From: Sporomusa acidovorans
Lineage (GTDB): Bacteria > Bacillota > Negativicutes > Sporomusales > Sporomusaceae
Assembly: GCF_002257695.2 (NCBI RefSeq)
Contig: NZ_CP155571.1
DNA length: 64,000 bases
Strand: one strand, 5' to 3'
Part shown: positions 25,701-32,472 of the stretch, one piece after another
Layout of the letters: each line of letters opens with the position of its first letter
Position numbering within the stretch: the first letter of the stretch is position 1
The notes under the pieces: model-generated
Told to the model about the DNA's origin: nothing
Seen by the model: only the letters and a program-made list of their open reading frames with translations
Database searches by the model: none
Program-made: the position numbers and the translations under genes

Positions 25701-25864
25701 TTTGTCCGGGAACGCTGGAAGAACGCATTGATGCCATGATCGAAAGCAAAAAAAGCCTGGCCGAAACCATCATCGGTACAGGCGAATCCTGGCTAAATCA
25801 ACTATCCACAAGTGAACTCAAAGACATCCTGACTTTGCGCGAAGCAGAATTGGAAGGAGAATAA
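22718..25864 (+). CDS. SNF2-family helicase (YwqA/RapA-like)
   Basis: 1048 residues. The N-terminal 550 residues are a poorly conserved domain typical of bacterial SNF2 proteins; the helicase core follows with DDMGLGKTIQII (Walker A, near 597), DEAQNIKN (Walker B, near 700), TGTPVENRLSELW (motif III), and the C-terminal motifs LKAGGVGLNLT and QATDRAFRIGQT (arginine fingers, near 975). These are ATP-dependent double-stranded DNA translocases, not strand separators. AAGGAG lies 13 nt before the ATG, a little far, so an alternative near start cannot be excluded. It is followed 1 nt later by the SWIM gene, as in Bacillus ywqA-ywqB, and faces the two-ATPase operon. Confidence 0.92.
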   Translation: MLILHAAWIKEKNDGAIPRLFLWAEDTAILAAFQEKKLSTDTGKTRFHPFAAPVNELRNLFNHYTDDQGTHVIYRSLATVSILFLPSGITGPFPSPQCLAACVQKTEPTEAAFHPWKLSGLSFPPSEAAALLPLLAKIGTAPPPKALPGADFTYLVILLTLTRRLILEQQYVPMLAKHTYRTTTWYQACWQPYLEEAAGTLDRIVQAMPESFCHIKEYTPSANLHYFRPDKKQTVTSFFNAMVNSCVKEALAIYDHHDLKNAYAALSAPMNNWLQLLTLNNNLSLQLPPKQAEQFHQSLLRWQQNLWPASEQNKLFRTCLRLEEPSNSGWRLNFFLQPADDLSLLVPAEAVWADQQNPGLQQILLCDLAAAAKIFAPITAVLHEPCPTGVDLTTENAYAFLSESTGFLKQSGFGIIVPNWWHKETTPIKLTVEAEDFPANSFLGLNALAAYKLEATIGDQQVSLAELENIVAYKLPLVQMAGRWLEISPAQAAAALAMLRNRQNNNRLISLSSLLHCSLNDGDFDPDEQTEPDTSPLITVKATGHLQTLLQRLSGQQTLPELAAPTAFQGTLRPYQLRGMSWLCFLRGLGLGACLADDMGLGKTIQIIAYLLHNKQTGSKQAPTLIICPTSVIGNWRREIAKFAPNLTLIVHHGSNRLSGGQFLQAAQTADVVISTYTLALRDEELFTSFTWDNVILDEAQNIKNPSTKQTLSINQLKATSRIALTGTPVENRLSELWSILHFINPGYLGTLIQFKQRYATPIERTGDQERQHSLQRLIKPFLLRRLKTDKTIIHDLPEKQETKIYCPLTKEQATLYAAVLEVMLPQIEAATIFTRKALIAATLTKLKQVCNHPAHFLKDGSLLDNRSGKLTRLIEMLEELCEENRRALIFTQYTQMGELLRQYLEQIFPVTVPFLHGGLKQSERDQLVTAFCDEQAAQPFFILSLKAGGVGLNLTRADTVFHFDRWWNPAVENQATDRAFRIGQTKNVQVYKFICPGTLEERIDAMIESKKSLAETIIGTGESWLNQLSTSELKDILTLREAELEGE

Positions 25865-25865
25865 T

Positions 25866-26627
25866 ATGGACCACTGGACAAAGTTTCTGGCAGCGCAAGG
25901 ACTGGAAAACCGCCTGCAGCGAGGCCTACGTTACGCCCGTCAGGGACACGTGCTAAACATCGAAATCAGCAAAAGCCGGATTACCGCCCGGGTGCAAGGC
26001 TCGCGTGCCAGACCCTACCGGGTGGAAATCCGGCTAAAAGCATTCCCACCTGAAATATGGGACAGTATCATCACAATCATCGCCAGTCAGGCCGCTCTTT
26101 CCGCTGCTATCATAACCGGCGAAATGCCGGAAGATATTGAAAACATCTTCCACAAGGCCGGGTTTTCGCTCTTCCCGCAATCACTAAAAGAAATTGCCGC
26201 CGAATGCTCTTGTCCCGACATAGCCAATCCCTGCAAACACATTGCTGCCATCTTCTACATCCTGGGTCAGGAGTTGACAAAAGACCCCTTCGTCATCTTT
26301 CTGCTGCGCGGCAAAACAAAAGACTCCTTGCTAGCCGACCTGACGAAAAAAAGATCTTCGTTGCAACAAGCGCTCTTGTCACCAGCACCGGATAACTCAC
26401 TGCGAATAGAAAATTCACCGCAAGCCCCTAATCTTGCACATATCATCAAAAACTATTGGCAAACTGGCGACAATCTCGCCGACCTTCCCCTTGCCACCAA
26501 TCCCCCCCAGTCCCCTTGCCTGCTGCTGCACCGTCTCGGCAAACCGCCGGACTGGCCGGACGAACCGGACTTTATCGAAGTAATGGCACCCCTGTATGAG
26601 CATGTCAGCAGACAGTTTCGCTCCTGA
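25866..26627 (+). CDS. SWIM zinc-finger protein (YwqB-like)
   Basis: 253 residues. The SWIM motif CxCx(n)CxH is visible as CSCPDIANPCKHIAAIFYIL (about residues 116-135). SWIM domains bind DNA or protein partners and often accompany SNF2 helicases. The gene begins 1 nt after the SNF2 stop with AGGAGAATAAT before the ATG, so it is translated together. A YwqB-like partner fits. The C-terminal 100 residues (LLHRLGKPPDWPDEPDF) are unassigned. With the divergent ATPase operon it forms a compact five-gene cluster. Confidence 0.88.
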   Translation: MDHWTKFLAAQGLENRLQRGLRYARQGHVLNIEISKSRITARVQGSRARPYRVEIRLKAFPPEIWDSIITIIASQAALSAAIITGEMPEDIENIFHKAGFSLFPQSLKEIAAECSCPDIANPCKHIAAIFYILGQELTKDPFVIFLLRGKTKDSLLADLTKKRSSLQQALLSPAPDNSLRIENSPQAPNLAHIIKNYWQTGDNLADLPLATNPPQSPCLLLHRLGKPPDWPDEPDFIEVMAPLYEHVSRQFRS

Positions 26628-26759
26628 CGATGACTTATTATACCATATTGCCTGGAAAACTTTTAGGACGCCTTCCTCAGGGAACTCGTCATCTCGGTTT
26701 CGAAATCGGCTAAATTCACTCCAAAGCTATGATAAAAAGCATTTTCCGCACTCTCGCCT

Positions 26760-27302
26760 TTACCTATAATCCATGCGGTCTACCACCTGCGCCCCAGCCG
26801 TTTCCACCATTCCTTCCAGCAGCCATTTCACAGCAGCCGCCTGATTGCCGGCAAGGTTGCGCTGTACCTGATGGGTGGTTTCATGGGCAGTCAAAAAAGT
26901 CTTTTGCCTGTCGGACGGAACTCCGTCCATATTAATAATAATCCGTCCCGGCTCGGCAACCGCATCAGTGCCTTTAATAGCCCTGGCCGCCTCGATCTCA
27001 CTAATGTGAAACCTTGCCATCACTTTCGACAGATAGGCCTGCCGGTTGCGTACCAGAATAATCTGAATAAGTGATTTCGTGTTCAGACCGGCCTCCTGAA
27101 AAAAGCGCATCGTTTCCCCTGCCACCCGTTCAATCACCGCGGCTTCCGTCTCCGACACATCAGCTTGGCACTCAATCGTAATTGCCGCTTGCCTGCCGGC
27201 GGATACAGGCGGGACATTCGCCTGAGCGCAGGCAGTTAAGGAAGCAGCAGCTATCATCAATAAGACGAAACAACCAATGAGCAAGTTAATTTTATTTTTC
27301 AT
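26760..27302 (-). CDS. Lipoprotein with HExxH-type peptidase motif
   Basis: About 180 residues. The start is set at ATG 27302 because an upstream ATG lies inside the hairpin that ends the preceding gene. A signal peptide with lipobox (LLMIAAASLTAC, Cys around residue 25) predicts lipidation and export. Near the C-terminus, LTAHETTHQVQRNLAG is an HExxH zinc-binding motif (HETTH) and WLLEGMVETAG carries a downstream Glu, the layout of gluzincin MA-like peptidases. The family is not certain. There is no clear ribosome site at 27302. It is flanked by SWIM (opposite strand) and a coiled-coil gene. Confidence 0.7.
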   Translation of the reverse strand: MKNKINLLIGCFVLLMIAAASLTACAQANVPPVSAGRQAAITIECQADVSETEAAVIERVAGETMRFFQEAGLNTKSLIQIILVRNRQAYLSKVMARFHISEIEAARAIKGTDAVAEPGRIIINMDGVPSDRQKTFLTAHETTHQVQRNLAGNQAAAVKWLLEGMVETAGAQVVDRMDYR

Positions 27303-27312
27303 AACCAGAAAA

Positions 27313-27354
27313 GGAATCATTGACGTCATTGTGTGGCACTACGTCAATGATTCC
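27313..27354 (-). terminator. Terminator overlapping the end of the coiled-coil gene
   Basis: A perfect 14-nt inverted repeat (GGAATCATTGACGT with its complement) with a 14-nt loop, whose arm includes the last codons and stop of the 27339 gene, followed on the minus strand by TTTTCTGG. It separates that gene from the lipoprotein gene. Confidence 0.7.
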
Positions 27355-27554
27355 TCTAATTTTTCTCCAAGTAAATGTACCATATTAATAATATCCGTAA
27401 AACCCTTCTCCATCTTAACTTCAAGAGCTGCCATATTCTGCTTTAGGCCGCTGACGTCCTGGCGCAGCCCTTCTGTAACGGCACTATTGTGGCCTACGAT
27501 TTGAATCAGCTGAACCATCATTTTTTCAATATGGTCAAAACGTTCCTCACTCAT
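27339..27554 (-). CDS. Small coiled-coil protein, 71 aa, paralog of 11122 protein
   Basis: The sequence MVQLIQIVGHNSAVTEGLRQ matches MEQLVKMVGHNNAVTEELSQ at 11122-11499, followed by coiled-coil heptads (LKQNMAALEVKMEKG) and a short tail. The protein is much shorter than its paralog. The G-H-N-x-A-V-T core is the invariant part. GGAGGCTGCC lies upstream. A hairpin at 27313 ends it. The family function is unknown. Confidence 0.72.
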   Translation of the reverse strand: MSEERFDHIEKMMVQLIQIVGHNSAVTEGLRQDVSGLKQNMAALEVKMEKGFTDIINMVHLLGEKLEESLT

Positions 27555-27623
27555 AGGCAGCCTCCTTACTTCAATGCATTATAATTATACCATAACTATT
27601 TTTCCTGCCCTATAGCTTTTTGA

Positions 27624-27665
27624 ATAAAAAGATTATACTCAACAACATCTCTTTGCAACCGAGTG
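27624..27665. repeat. Dispersed repeat, copy at 27.6 kb
   Basis: About 42 nt (ATAAAAAGATTATACT then AACAACATCTCT then GAGTGA) that recurs at 35182-35223 with few changes. It lies in the gap before RAYT remnant sequence. Confidence 0.6.
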
Positions 27666-27705
27666 ACCAATAAACTCAGCATATGACAATACTTTATAAT
27701 AACGG

Positions 27706-27741
27706 TGCCTAGTATTTCTTGGCATAGATATCACCCAAGAT
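27706..27741 (-). pseudogene. RAYT 5' end remnant
   Basis: GCCTAGTATTTCTTGGCATAGATATCACCC resembles the reverse-strand start and ribosome-binding site of RAYT 2 (43600-43632) and RAYT 1. Only this start-proximal segment survives, in the gap ahead of the RAYT 3 element. Confidence 0.5.
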
Positions 27742-27801
27742 ATTTTATTCCAGAATTATAATGCCCTGCGAAGCTCTCTGATTTCGTTGTCAGCAGGGAT
27801 C

Positions 27802-28784
27802 GGGGTCAGGCTTGAGTTATATGTTTTTTGACTTATTTCTTTTTTTCTTAACTGTCTGTTAACTCTTGCCAAATCCTTGTAATATTGGCTGGATCAATTT
27901 GGAGTATTTGGGCTAACTGTGTTCTTGTCATTAAATTTCTCTTTATTGCTTCATAAATCAAGCGTTTTCTTGCTGCCACCACCTGCCGTATCCGGCACTT
28001 TCCTACCAACTGTTCTTGATTTACTTTTTCCTCTACAACAATCTTCTCAATTAGCTGTTCCCAGGTTAGCTCCATCTGTCTTTTTTCCATTTCTGTTCTG
28101 AGGAAAGTTTTCTGTTCTTCTTTCTCTTCCTCGTTTCCACTTTTATATTCCGGTTTATCAATAACTGTCCCTACTAAATTCAGATATTGATCTGTTGCCT
28201 TCTCTGAATCTGAATTTAATATATTCAATATGAATTCTACATTTACTAATCCATACATTCTTCTAACATAGTATTGATGGCTGCTCCACCTATAGTCGAT
28301 TCCCTCTGCTATCTTTGCCCGTACTGGATTCTGATGTATATAACATAGCAGAGTCATTATATAGCTCTCTTTATCACATAAAAACGCCTTATAGCGTTGT
28401 TCAAATACGTGCCCGCTGTGTTTACGATGCCAATTGTAATACTGCGTATATCTCTGTTGAATGCCTTGCATAATTTTTGCCAATGGAGTTTCACCTACTT
28501 GGAGCAGTAGGTGTACGTGATTGTCCATAATCACATATGCGTACAATCGAAAACCATATCGTTCTTTATAGTCTGCTAATATCTCTAGATATTTTGTCTT
28601 TTCTTCATCTGTTTCAAATACATATGCCCTATTATTTCCTCGGGCTATTACGTGATAGACTGCATCCTCGTAGTGTATCCTTGGTTTTCTTGCCATCCTT
28701 CTCACCTGCCAACCTTACTTTGCTTCAGTTTAGCAGACTGATTGTAAATAAGTCAATTTTTTTGTATAACTCAAGCCTGACCCC
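27802..28784 (-). mobile_element. RAYT element 3 with terminal inverted repeats
   Basis: Near-identical inverted repeats of about 36 nt bound one transposase gene: left 27802-27837, right 28747-28784, both ending in GGGGTCAGGCTTGAG or its complement. The two ends differ mainly within a short T/A-rich spacer. The whole unit is about 980 bp. A third copy of the right end occurs at 28987-29024 without a second gene, so the terminal sequence exists independently. Confidence 0.75.
27848..28696 (-). CDS. REP-associated tyrosine transposase (RAYT 3)
   Basis: About 282 residues, of a different RAYT lineage from copies 1 and 2 (start MARKPRIHYEDAVYHVIARG). The HUH motif DNHVHLLLQV is at about residues 59-68, with the tyrosine region QRYTQYYNWHRKHSGHVFEQ following. 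The C-terminal part has a Trp/Arg-rich helix-turn-helix (RTQLAQILQIDPANITRIWQEL). Such proteins cut single-stranded DNA at REP hairpins. ATG at 28696 with AGGTGAG upstream is chosen. It looks complete and may be active. Confidence 0.85.
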   Translation of the reverse strand: MARKPRIHYEDAVYHVIARGNNRAYVFETDEEKTKYLEILADYKERYGFRLYAYVIMDNHVHLLLQVGETPLAKIMQGIQQRYTQYYNWHRKHSGHVFEQRYKAFLCDKESYIMTLLCYIHQNPVRAKIAEGIDYRWSSHQYYVRRMYGLVNVEFILNILNSDSEKATDQYLNLVGTVIDKPEYKSGNEEEKEEQKTFLRTEMEKRQMELTWEQLIEKIVVEEKVNQEQLVGKCRIRQVVAARKRLIYEAIKRNLMTRTQLAQILQIDPANITRIWQELTDS

Positions 28785-28907
28785 GCATGTTCCTCCAAAT
28801 GCTTTCGAAAAAGCTCATCTTCATCCTGCTGCATGAGAAACTAAACTATCTTAAGAGTCATTCGTTTTTTTTCGCTTAATTCGTGTCTATGCAACCGAGA
28901 AGGCCGC

Positions 28908-29039
28908 AGTGTATCCTTGATTTTCTTGCCAGCCATCCTTCTCACCTGCCAACCTTACTTTGCTTCAGTTTAGCAGACTGACTGTAAATAAGTCAATTTT
29001 TTTGTTTAACTCAAGCCTGACCCCGCATGTTCCTCCAAG
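28908..29039. repeat. Direct duplicate of the RAYT 3 5' end
   Basis: About 130 nt matching 28672-28799, with only small differences (for example TTGGTTTT against TTGATTTT, and TATAAC against TTTAAC). It includes the transposase start codons and the right terminal repeat, and lies about 236 nt from the first copy. Confidence 0.75.
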
Positions 29040-29052
29040 TCTGTTGTCAATC

Positions 29053-29073
29053 GGAACCGTCCCCAGTGGCTTT
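29053..29073. repeat. REP-like repeat
   Basis: An exact single copy of the 21-nt unit found twice at 18848. The preceding AAGTCTGTTGTCAATC is also shared with 18833-18847, so the shared tract is about 36 nt. Confidence 0.75.
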
Positions 29074-29276
29074 CAGTTGCGAAAACCCGACTGCATCTCA
29101 AATGTTAATGGAAGGAATTTTACCGGTAAATAACGAATAAGGATAAAATATTGAATATGGAAATAAAGTGCCGTATTCATTAAATTCCTTAAAAGACAAG
29201 AGTATTTTGATATTAAGGGAATTTTGCATAAACGAATACAGGCATAAAAAAATTCGACACCGGCATGAGGAATAAA

Positions 29277-30572
29277 ATGTTTGATGTAATGCATTCGCCA
29301 GAATCTGTTACTGACCACAGGGGGAAACTAAAAATAAATAACAAAAAAAATATACTTTTTATTTATCTGGGCAAAAGGCAGCGTGAATATTTCGGACAAG
29401 TAGGAGCTATACTTACCGATGAATTTAACGTCCACTACTTAAAACTTAGAGAAACTATCAAATTAAAGGATATCTTTAAAAATGTATCGCGATTACAGGG
29501 ATTAACCATTAGCGATGCTGATTTAGAGGTACTTATTAAATACTATGTTAATTTGAGGAAATATAGCAAAAAGTTAAGTCTTAGACGGCGATTTTTGATG
29601 AATTCCTATTTGCTAAAAAAACATGCATTATCTATAGCAGATAAAGTAAACAATTACATGCAATTTCACTCTATTGACTTGGTTTGTATGTGGAATGGTG
29701 CAAGGGTGCCACTGGCAGTTACTGGATATATTGCCAAATTGATGGGAATCCGGACTTTATATTTTGAAAACGGAGTTCTACCTAATACAACTACAATAGA
29801 TTCCAAAGGCGTAAATTTCGGTAACAGTCTGGTTGGTTTGCCACTAACTTTTTGGGAAAGTGTTACTATCGATCAAGCCAAACTCCAATTATTAACTACG
29901 CAGTCCTTAAATGTTAGGGAAAAACGACAAAATAAATCGAAATTCACCAAGCTCTCTTCCCTGCTAAATAGACGGGAAATATGTAATAAAATATCATTAC
30001 CGGAGAATTATATATTTGTACCATTTCAAGTACATGATGATACACAGGTATTGTTATTTTCACCGCGAATAATGACAATGGAGCAATTACTTAAATATGT
30101 GTGTCATGCCGTTGAACAATTTAATCAGAAAACGACTGTGCCATTAAGGATAGTGGTAAAAGAGCACCCCAGTGATTATAGCCGGGTAGATTATACTGAG
30201 TTAAGACGACAATACCGTGAGTGCAATGTTGTTTTTGCCAATGATTATTTGACTGAAGACTTGATTAAGCAAAGCAAAGGGGTCATTACTCTTAACTCTT
30301 CAGTAGGAATTGAAGCATTGCTTTATCATAAACCTGTTATTACCCTAGGCAATGCATTTTATAACATTCCTGGGTTAGTAACAAACGTAACAGATCCCAA
30401 TACATTAGCAGAATACCTTGACGTTATTGATAAACCTGTAAATATTAACCTAATTAATAAGTTTCTGTATTATCTCCGTTATATGTATTTAACAGAGGGT
30501 TCCTGGCGTAACCCGGACGAGCGGCATTTTGCATGCGTGAAAGAGCAAATATTGAATGAATTAGGAATGTAA
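29277..30572 (+). CDS. KpsC/KpsS-like capsule polysaccharide glycosyltransferase
   Basis: About 431 residues. The C-terminal part (VVKEHPSDYSR, then ITLNSSVGIEALLYHKPVIT) carries the EHP and SSVGxEAL signature of the Capsule_synth (PF05159) family, including KpsC/KpsS beta-Kdo transferases and related capsule proteins. The N-terminal part is AT-rich and diverged. ATG at 29277 is favoured by GAGGAATAAA upstream, although a start 12 nt earlier is also possible. It is the only plus-strand gene of this cluster and ends at a strong terminator. Whether it transfers Kdo cannot be told. Confidence 0.8.
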   Translation: MFDVMHSPESVTDHRGKLKINNKKNILFIYLGKRQREYFGQVGAILTDEFNVHYLKLRETIKLKDIFKNVSRLQGLTISDADLEVLIKYYVNLRKYSKKLSLRRRFLMNSYLLKKHALSIADKVNNYMQFHSIDLVCMWNGARVPLAVTGYIAKLMGIRTLYFENGVLPNTTTIDSKGVNFGNSLVGLPLTFWESVTIDQAKLQLLTTQSLNVREKRQNKSKFTKLSSLLNRREICNKISLPENYIFVPFQVHDDTQVLLFSPRIMTMEQLLKYVCHAVEQFNQKTTVPLRIVVKEHPSDYSRVDYTELRRQYRECNVVFANDYLTEDLIKQSKGVITLNSSVGIEALLYHKPVITLGNAFYNIPGLVTNVTDPNTLAEYLDVIDKPVNINLINKFLYYLRYMYLTEGSWRNPDERHFACVKEQILNELGM

Positions 30573-30682
30573 GTTAAATATCTTTAAGCCAGTTTTAAGT
30601 TTATAGTTAATTTTGTTTGGTAACCTGTACCGAAACCAGGATGTATCATCGGAGTCCGCAGGTTTCAAATAAAATACAGACA

Positions 30683-30721
30683 GAGCCAAACTCGATTATC
30701 ATTATACATCAAGTTTGGCTC
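30683..30721 (+). terminator. Terminator of the KpsC-like gene
   Basis: GAGCCAAACT paired with AGTTTGGCTC around a 19-nt loop, followed by TATTTTTATG. Confidence 0.8.
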
Positions 30722-30749
30722 TATTTTTATGCACGTTCTTGTTTGACGG

Positions 30750-31239
30750 TTACCCTATGTTGTATGCGCCTTTGCTGCTCAGATAGTTATAAATTCCCTC
30801 GCCGTGCTGCTGCTCTTCCTTTTGAATATGATTCAGGGCCTGGCGCACGTTCGAATCGGCAAACTCAAATATCGCGGAATCATAAGCGCCGGACACATAT
30901 TTTTCGGTCATCAGCATATCGTTGCATAGCGTTGTGTCTTTCTGATTGGCCGTTGAAGAAGTACCCGCGGTTGCCTGAGTGTTGCCGGTTTGCTGCGACT
31001 GTTGCATTTGCTGCCCTTGCTGCTGGCCTTGGTTCATGCTGGGTACCTGACCGCTCAGTATAGAGTTAATCGTACTCAAATGCTGCTGTTCCTGCTGGGC
31101 ATAGGATTGGAATAATTGTTTCAGTTGCGTATCAGTATCCTGCTGGGCGTAAGCTCTGGTACTTTTCAATACAAACCTTCTCATGAGACTGTTGATCCTG
31201 CAATAACTGTTTTTCCTTTTGGCTAAGTTGTAATGTCAT
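30750..31239 (-). pseudogene. CotF-like spore coat protein, frameshifted (copy 2)
   Basis: An intact ribosome site and ATG (31239) start the gene (MTLQLSQKEKQLLQDQQSHE), but after EKYQS one extra base (GAGCTTACGCC where copy 1 has AAGTTATGCC) shifts the frame into a stop. Downstream, the original frame resumes as AYAQQDTDTQLKQLF and runs to the C-terminus. Copy 1 (14906-15391) is intact, so this is a paralog in decay, unless the base is a sequencing error. It sits next to galE copy 2. Confidence 0.85.
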
Positions 31240-31363
31240 ATATCCATCTCCTCCAATTTTTTCATAGCTTTCCAGCAATGCTTAAAAACATTCAGCAATA
31301 TGCCGGCAACTTGAAAAAACGGAAGCTTCATTCAGTAGCTAAGCTTGTTACCCCTAAGCCTCT

Positions 31364-32362
31364 TTAGCTTTCCTGGCACTCAAACCGCCAAGCGTCCCGG
31401 CACATTGCCACTATGTCCCGTTTCACCTTCCATTGTAACTCCTTCTCAGCTTTTGTCGCATCCGCATAACATTCGGCAATGTCCCCCGGTCTACGGTTAA
31501 CAATCTCATACGGCACTGTAATGTTATTGGCCTCTTCAAAGGCCTTCACCAGTTGCAGCACAGAAGTACCCCGGCTTGTTCCCAAATTATAAATATGCAC
31601 ACCTGCCGTCAGGTGATCAAGTGCGGCCACATGCCCCTCGGCCAGATCCATAACATGAATATAATCCCGGACTCCTGTACCATCAATTGTTGGATAGTCA
31701 TTTCCGAAAATCCGCAGCTTAGTTAGTTTGCCTTTGGCCACCTGAGTAATATACGGCATCAGATTGTTCGGTATGCCGTTGGGCGACTCGCCGATCAGGC
31801 CGCTCTCATGGGCGCCTACAGGATTGAAATACCGTAGTAGAGATACTGAGAAGCCGGAATCTGCTTTAGCTATGTCAGTTAGAATTCTTTCGCTCATAGC
31901 TTTTGTCTCTCCGTATGGATTTGTAGCTGGTAAAAGCTTCATAGTTTCAACAAATGGAACATTATTCTCACCATATACGGTAGCTGATGAACTAAAGATA
32001 AATTTATTGACTCCATACTTCTGGCAGGCTTTTGCCAAAACCATTATGCCTACCAGATTGTTATAGTAATAGGCAAGCGGTTTTTCAACCGATTCCCCCA
32101 CTGCTTTCAGCCCGGCAAAATGAATCACACCGTCTAGGCTGTGACTGGAAAAGACATGATCCACCGCCGCCTCATCGGTCACGTCGATCTGATAAAACGT
32201 TACTTTCCGGCCTGCTATCTTTCTGACCTTGTCCAGGGTCTCCGCTTTGCTGTTGCACAGATTATCAGCCACAATTACCTCATGGCCTGCCGCCAGCAAA
32301 GCAACACAGGTATGGGAACCTATATAACCGGCACCGCCAGTTACCAATATATTCATAATCAT
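31364..32362 (-). CDS. galE: UDP-glucose 4-epimerase (copy 2)
   Basis: 332 residues, intact: VTGGAGYIGSH, SSSATVYG, NPYGETK. Nearly identical to copy 1, differing in a few residues such as NNVPFVETMKLLPATNPYGE and WKVKRD. GGAGAGG precedes the first of two ATGs (32362 and 32356). It lies directly behind the frameshifted cotF, reproducing the order of copy 1 but without the MNT/HEPN pair. It is probably the epimerase supplying UDP-galactose if copy 1's expression was damaged by RAYT 1. Confidence 0.95.
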   Translation of the reverse strand: MIMNILVTGGAGYIGSHTCVALLAAGHEVIVADNLCNSKAETLDKVRKIAGRKVTFYQIDVTDEAAVDHVFSSHSLDGVIHFAGLKAVGESVEKPLAYYYNNLVGIMVLAKACQKYGVNKFIFSSSATVYGENNVPFVETMKLLPATNPYGETKAMSERILTDIAKADSGFSVSLLRYFNPVGAHESGLIGESPNGIPNNLMPYITQVAKGKLTKLRIFGNDYPTIDGTGVRDYIHVMDLAEGHVAALDHLTAGVHIYNLGTSRGTSVLQLVKAFEEANNITVPYEIVNRRPGDIAECYADATKAEKELQWKVKRDIVAMCRDAWRFECQES

Positions 32363-32472
32363 TTAACCGCCTCTCCTGCAATCGTTTTCAGCCTTCCAAT
32401 ACTGCCTACTGCCTGACTACCGGCACCGCTTTTGCCGGCATGTTATTCTACCGGCAAATTCTATAGTTTCTC

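Larger units (their letters stand above)
28785..29264. other. Non-coding stretch with RAYT-derived repeats
   Basis: No gene is seen in this 480-nt gap. It contains a second copy of the RAYT 3 upstream end (28908-29039), then the sequence shared with the 18.8 kb repeat region (29036-29073), and AT-rich DNA before the KpsC-like gene. No terminator was recognised. Confidence 0.6.

Noticed and set aside
32363..32472. GCCGGCA-rich hairpins between galE copy 2 and the CgeB-like gene
   Set aside because: Arms are short and there is no T-run; I could not support a terminator.
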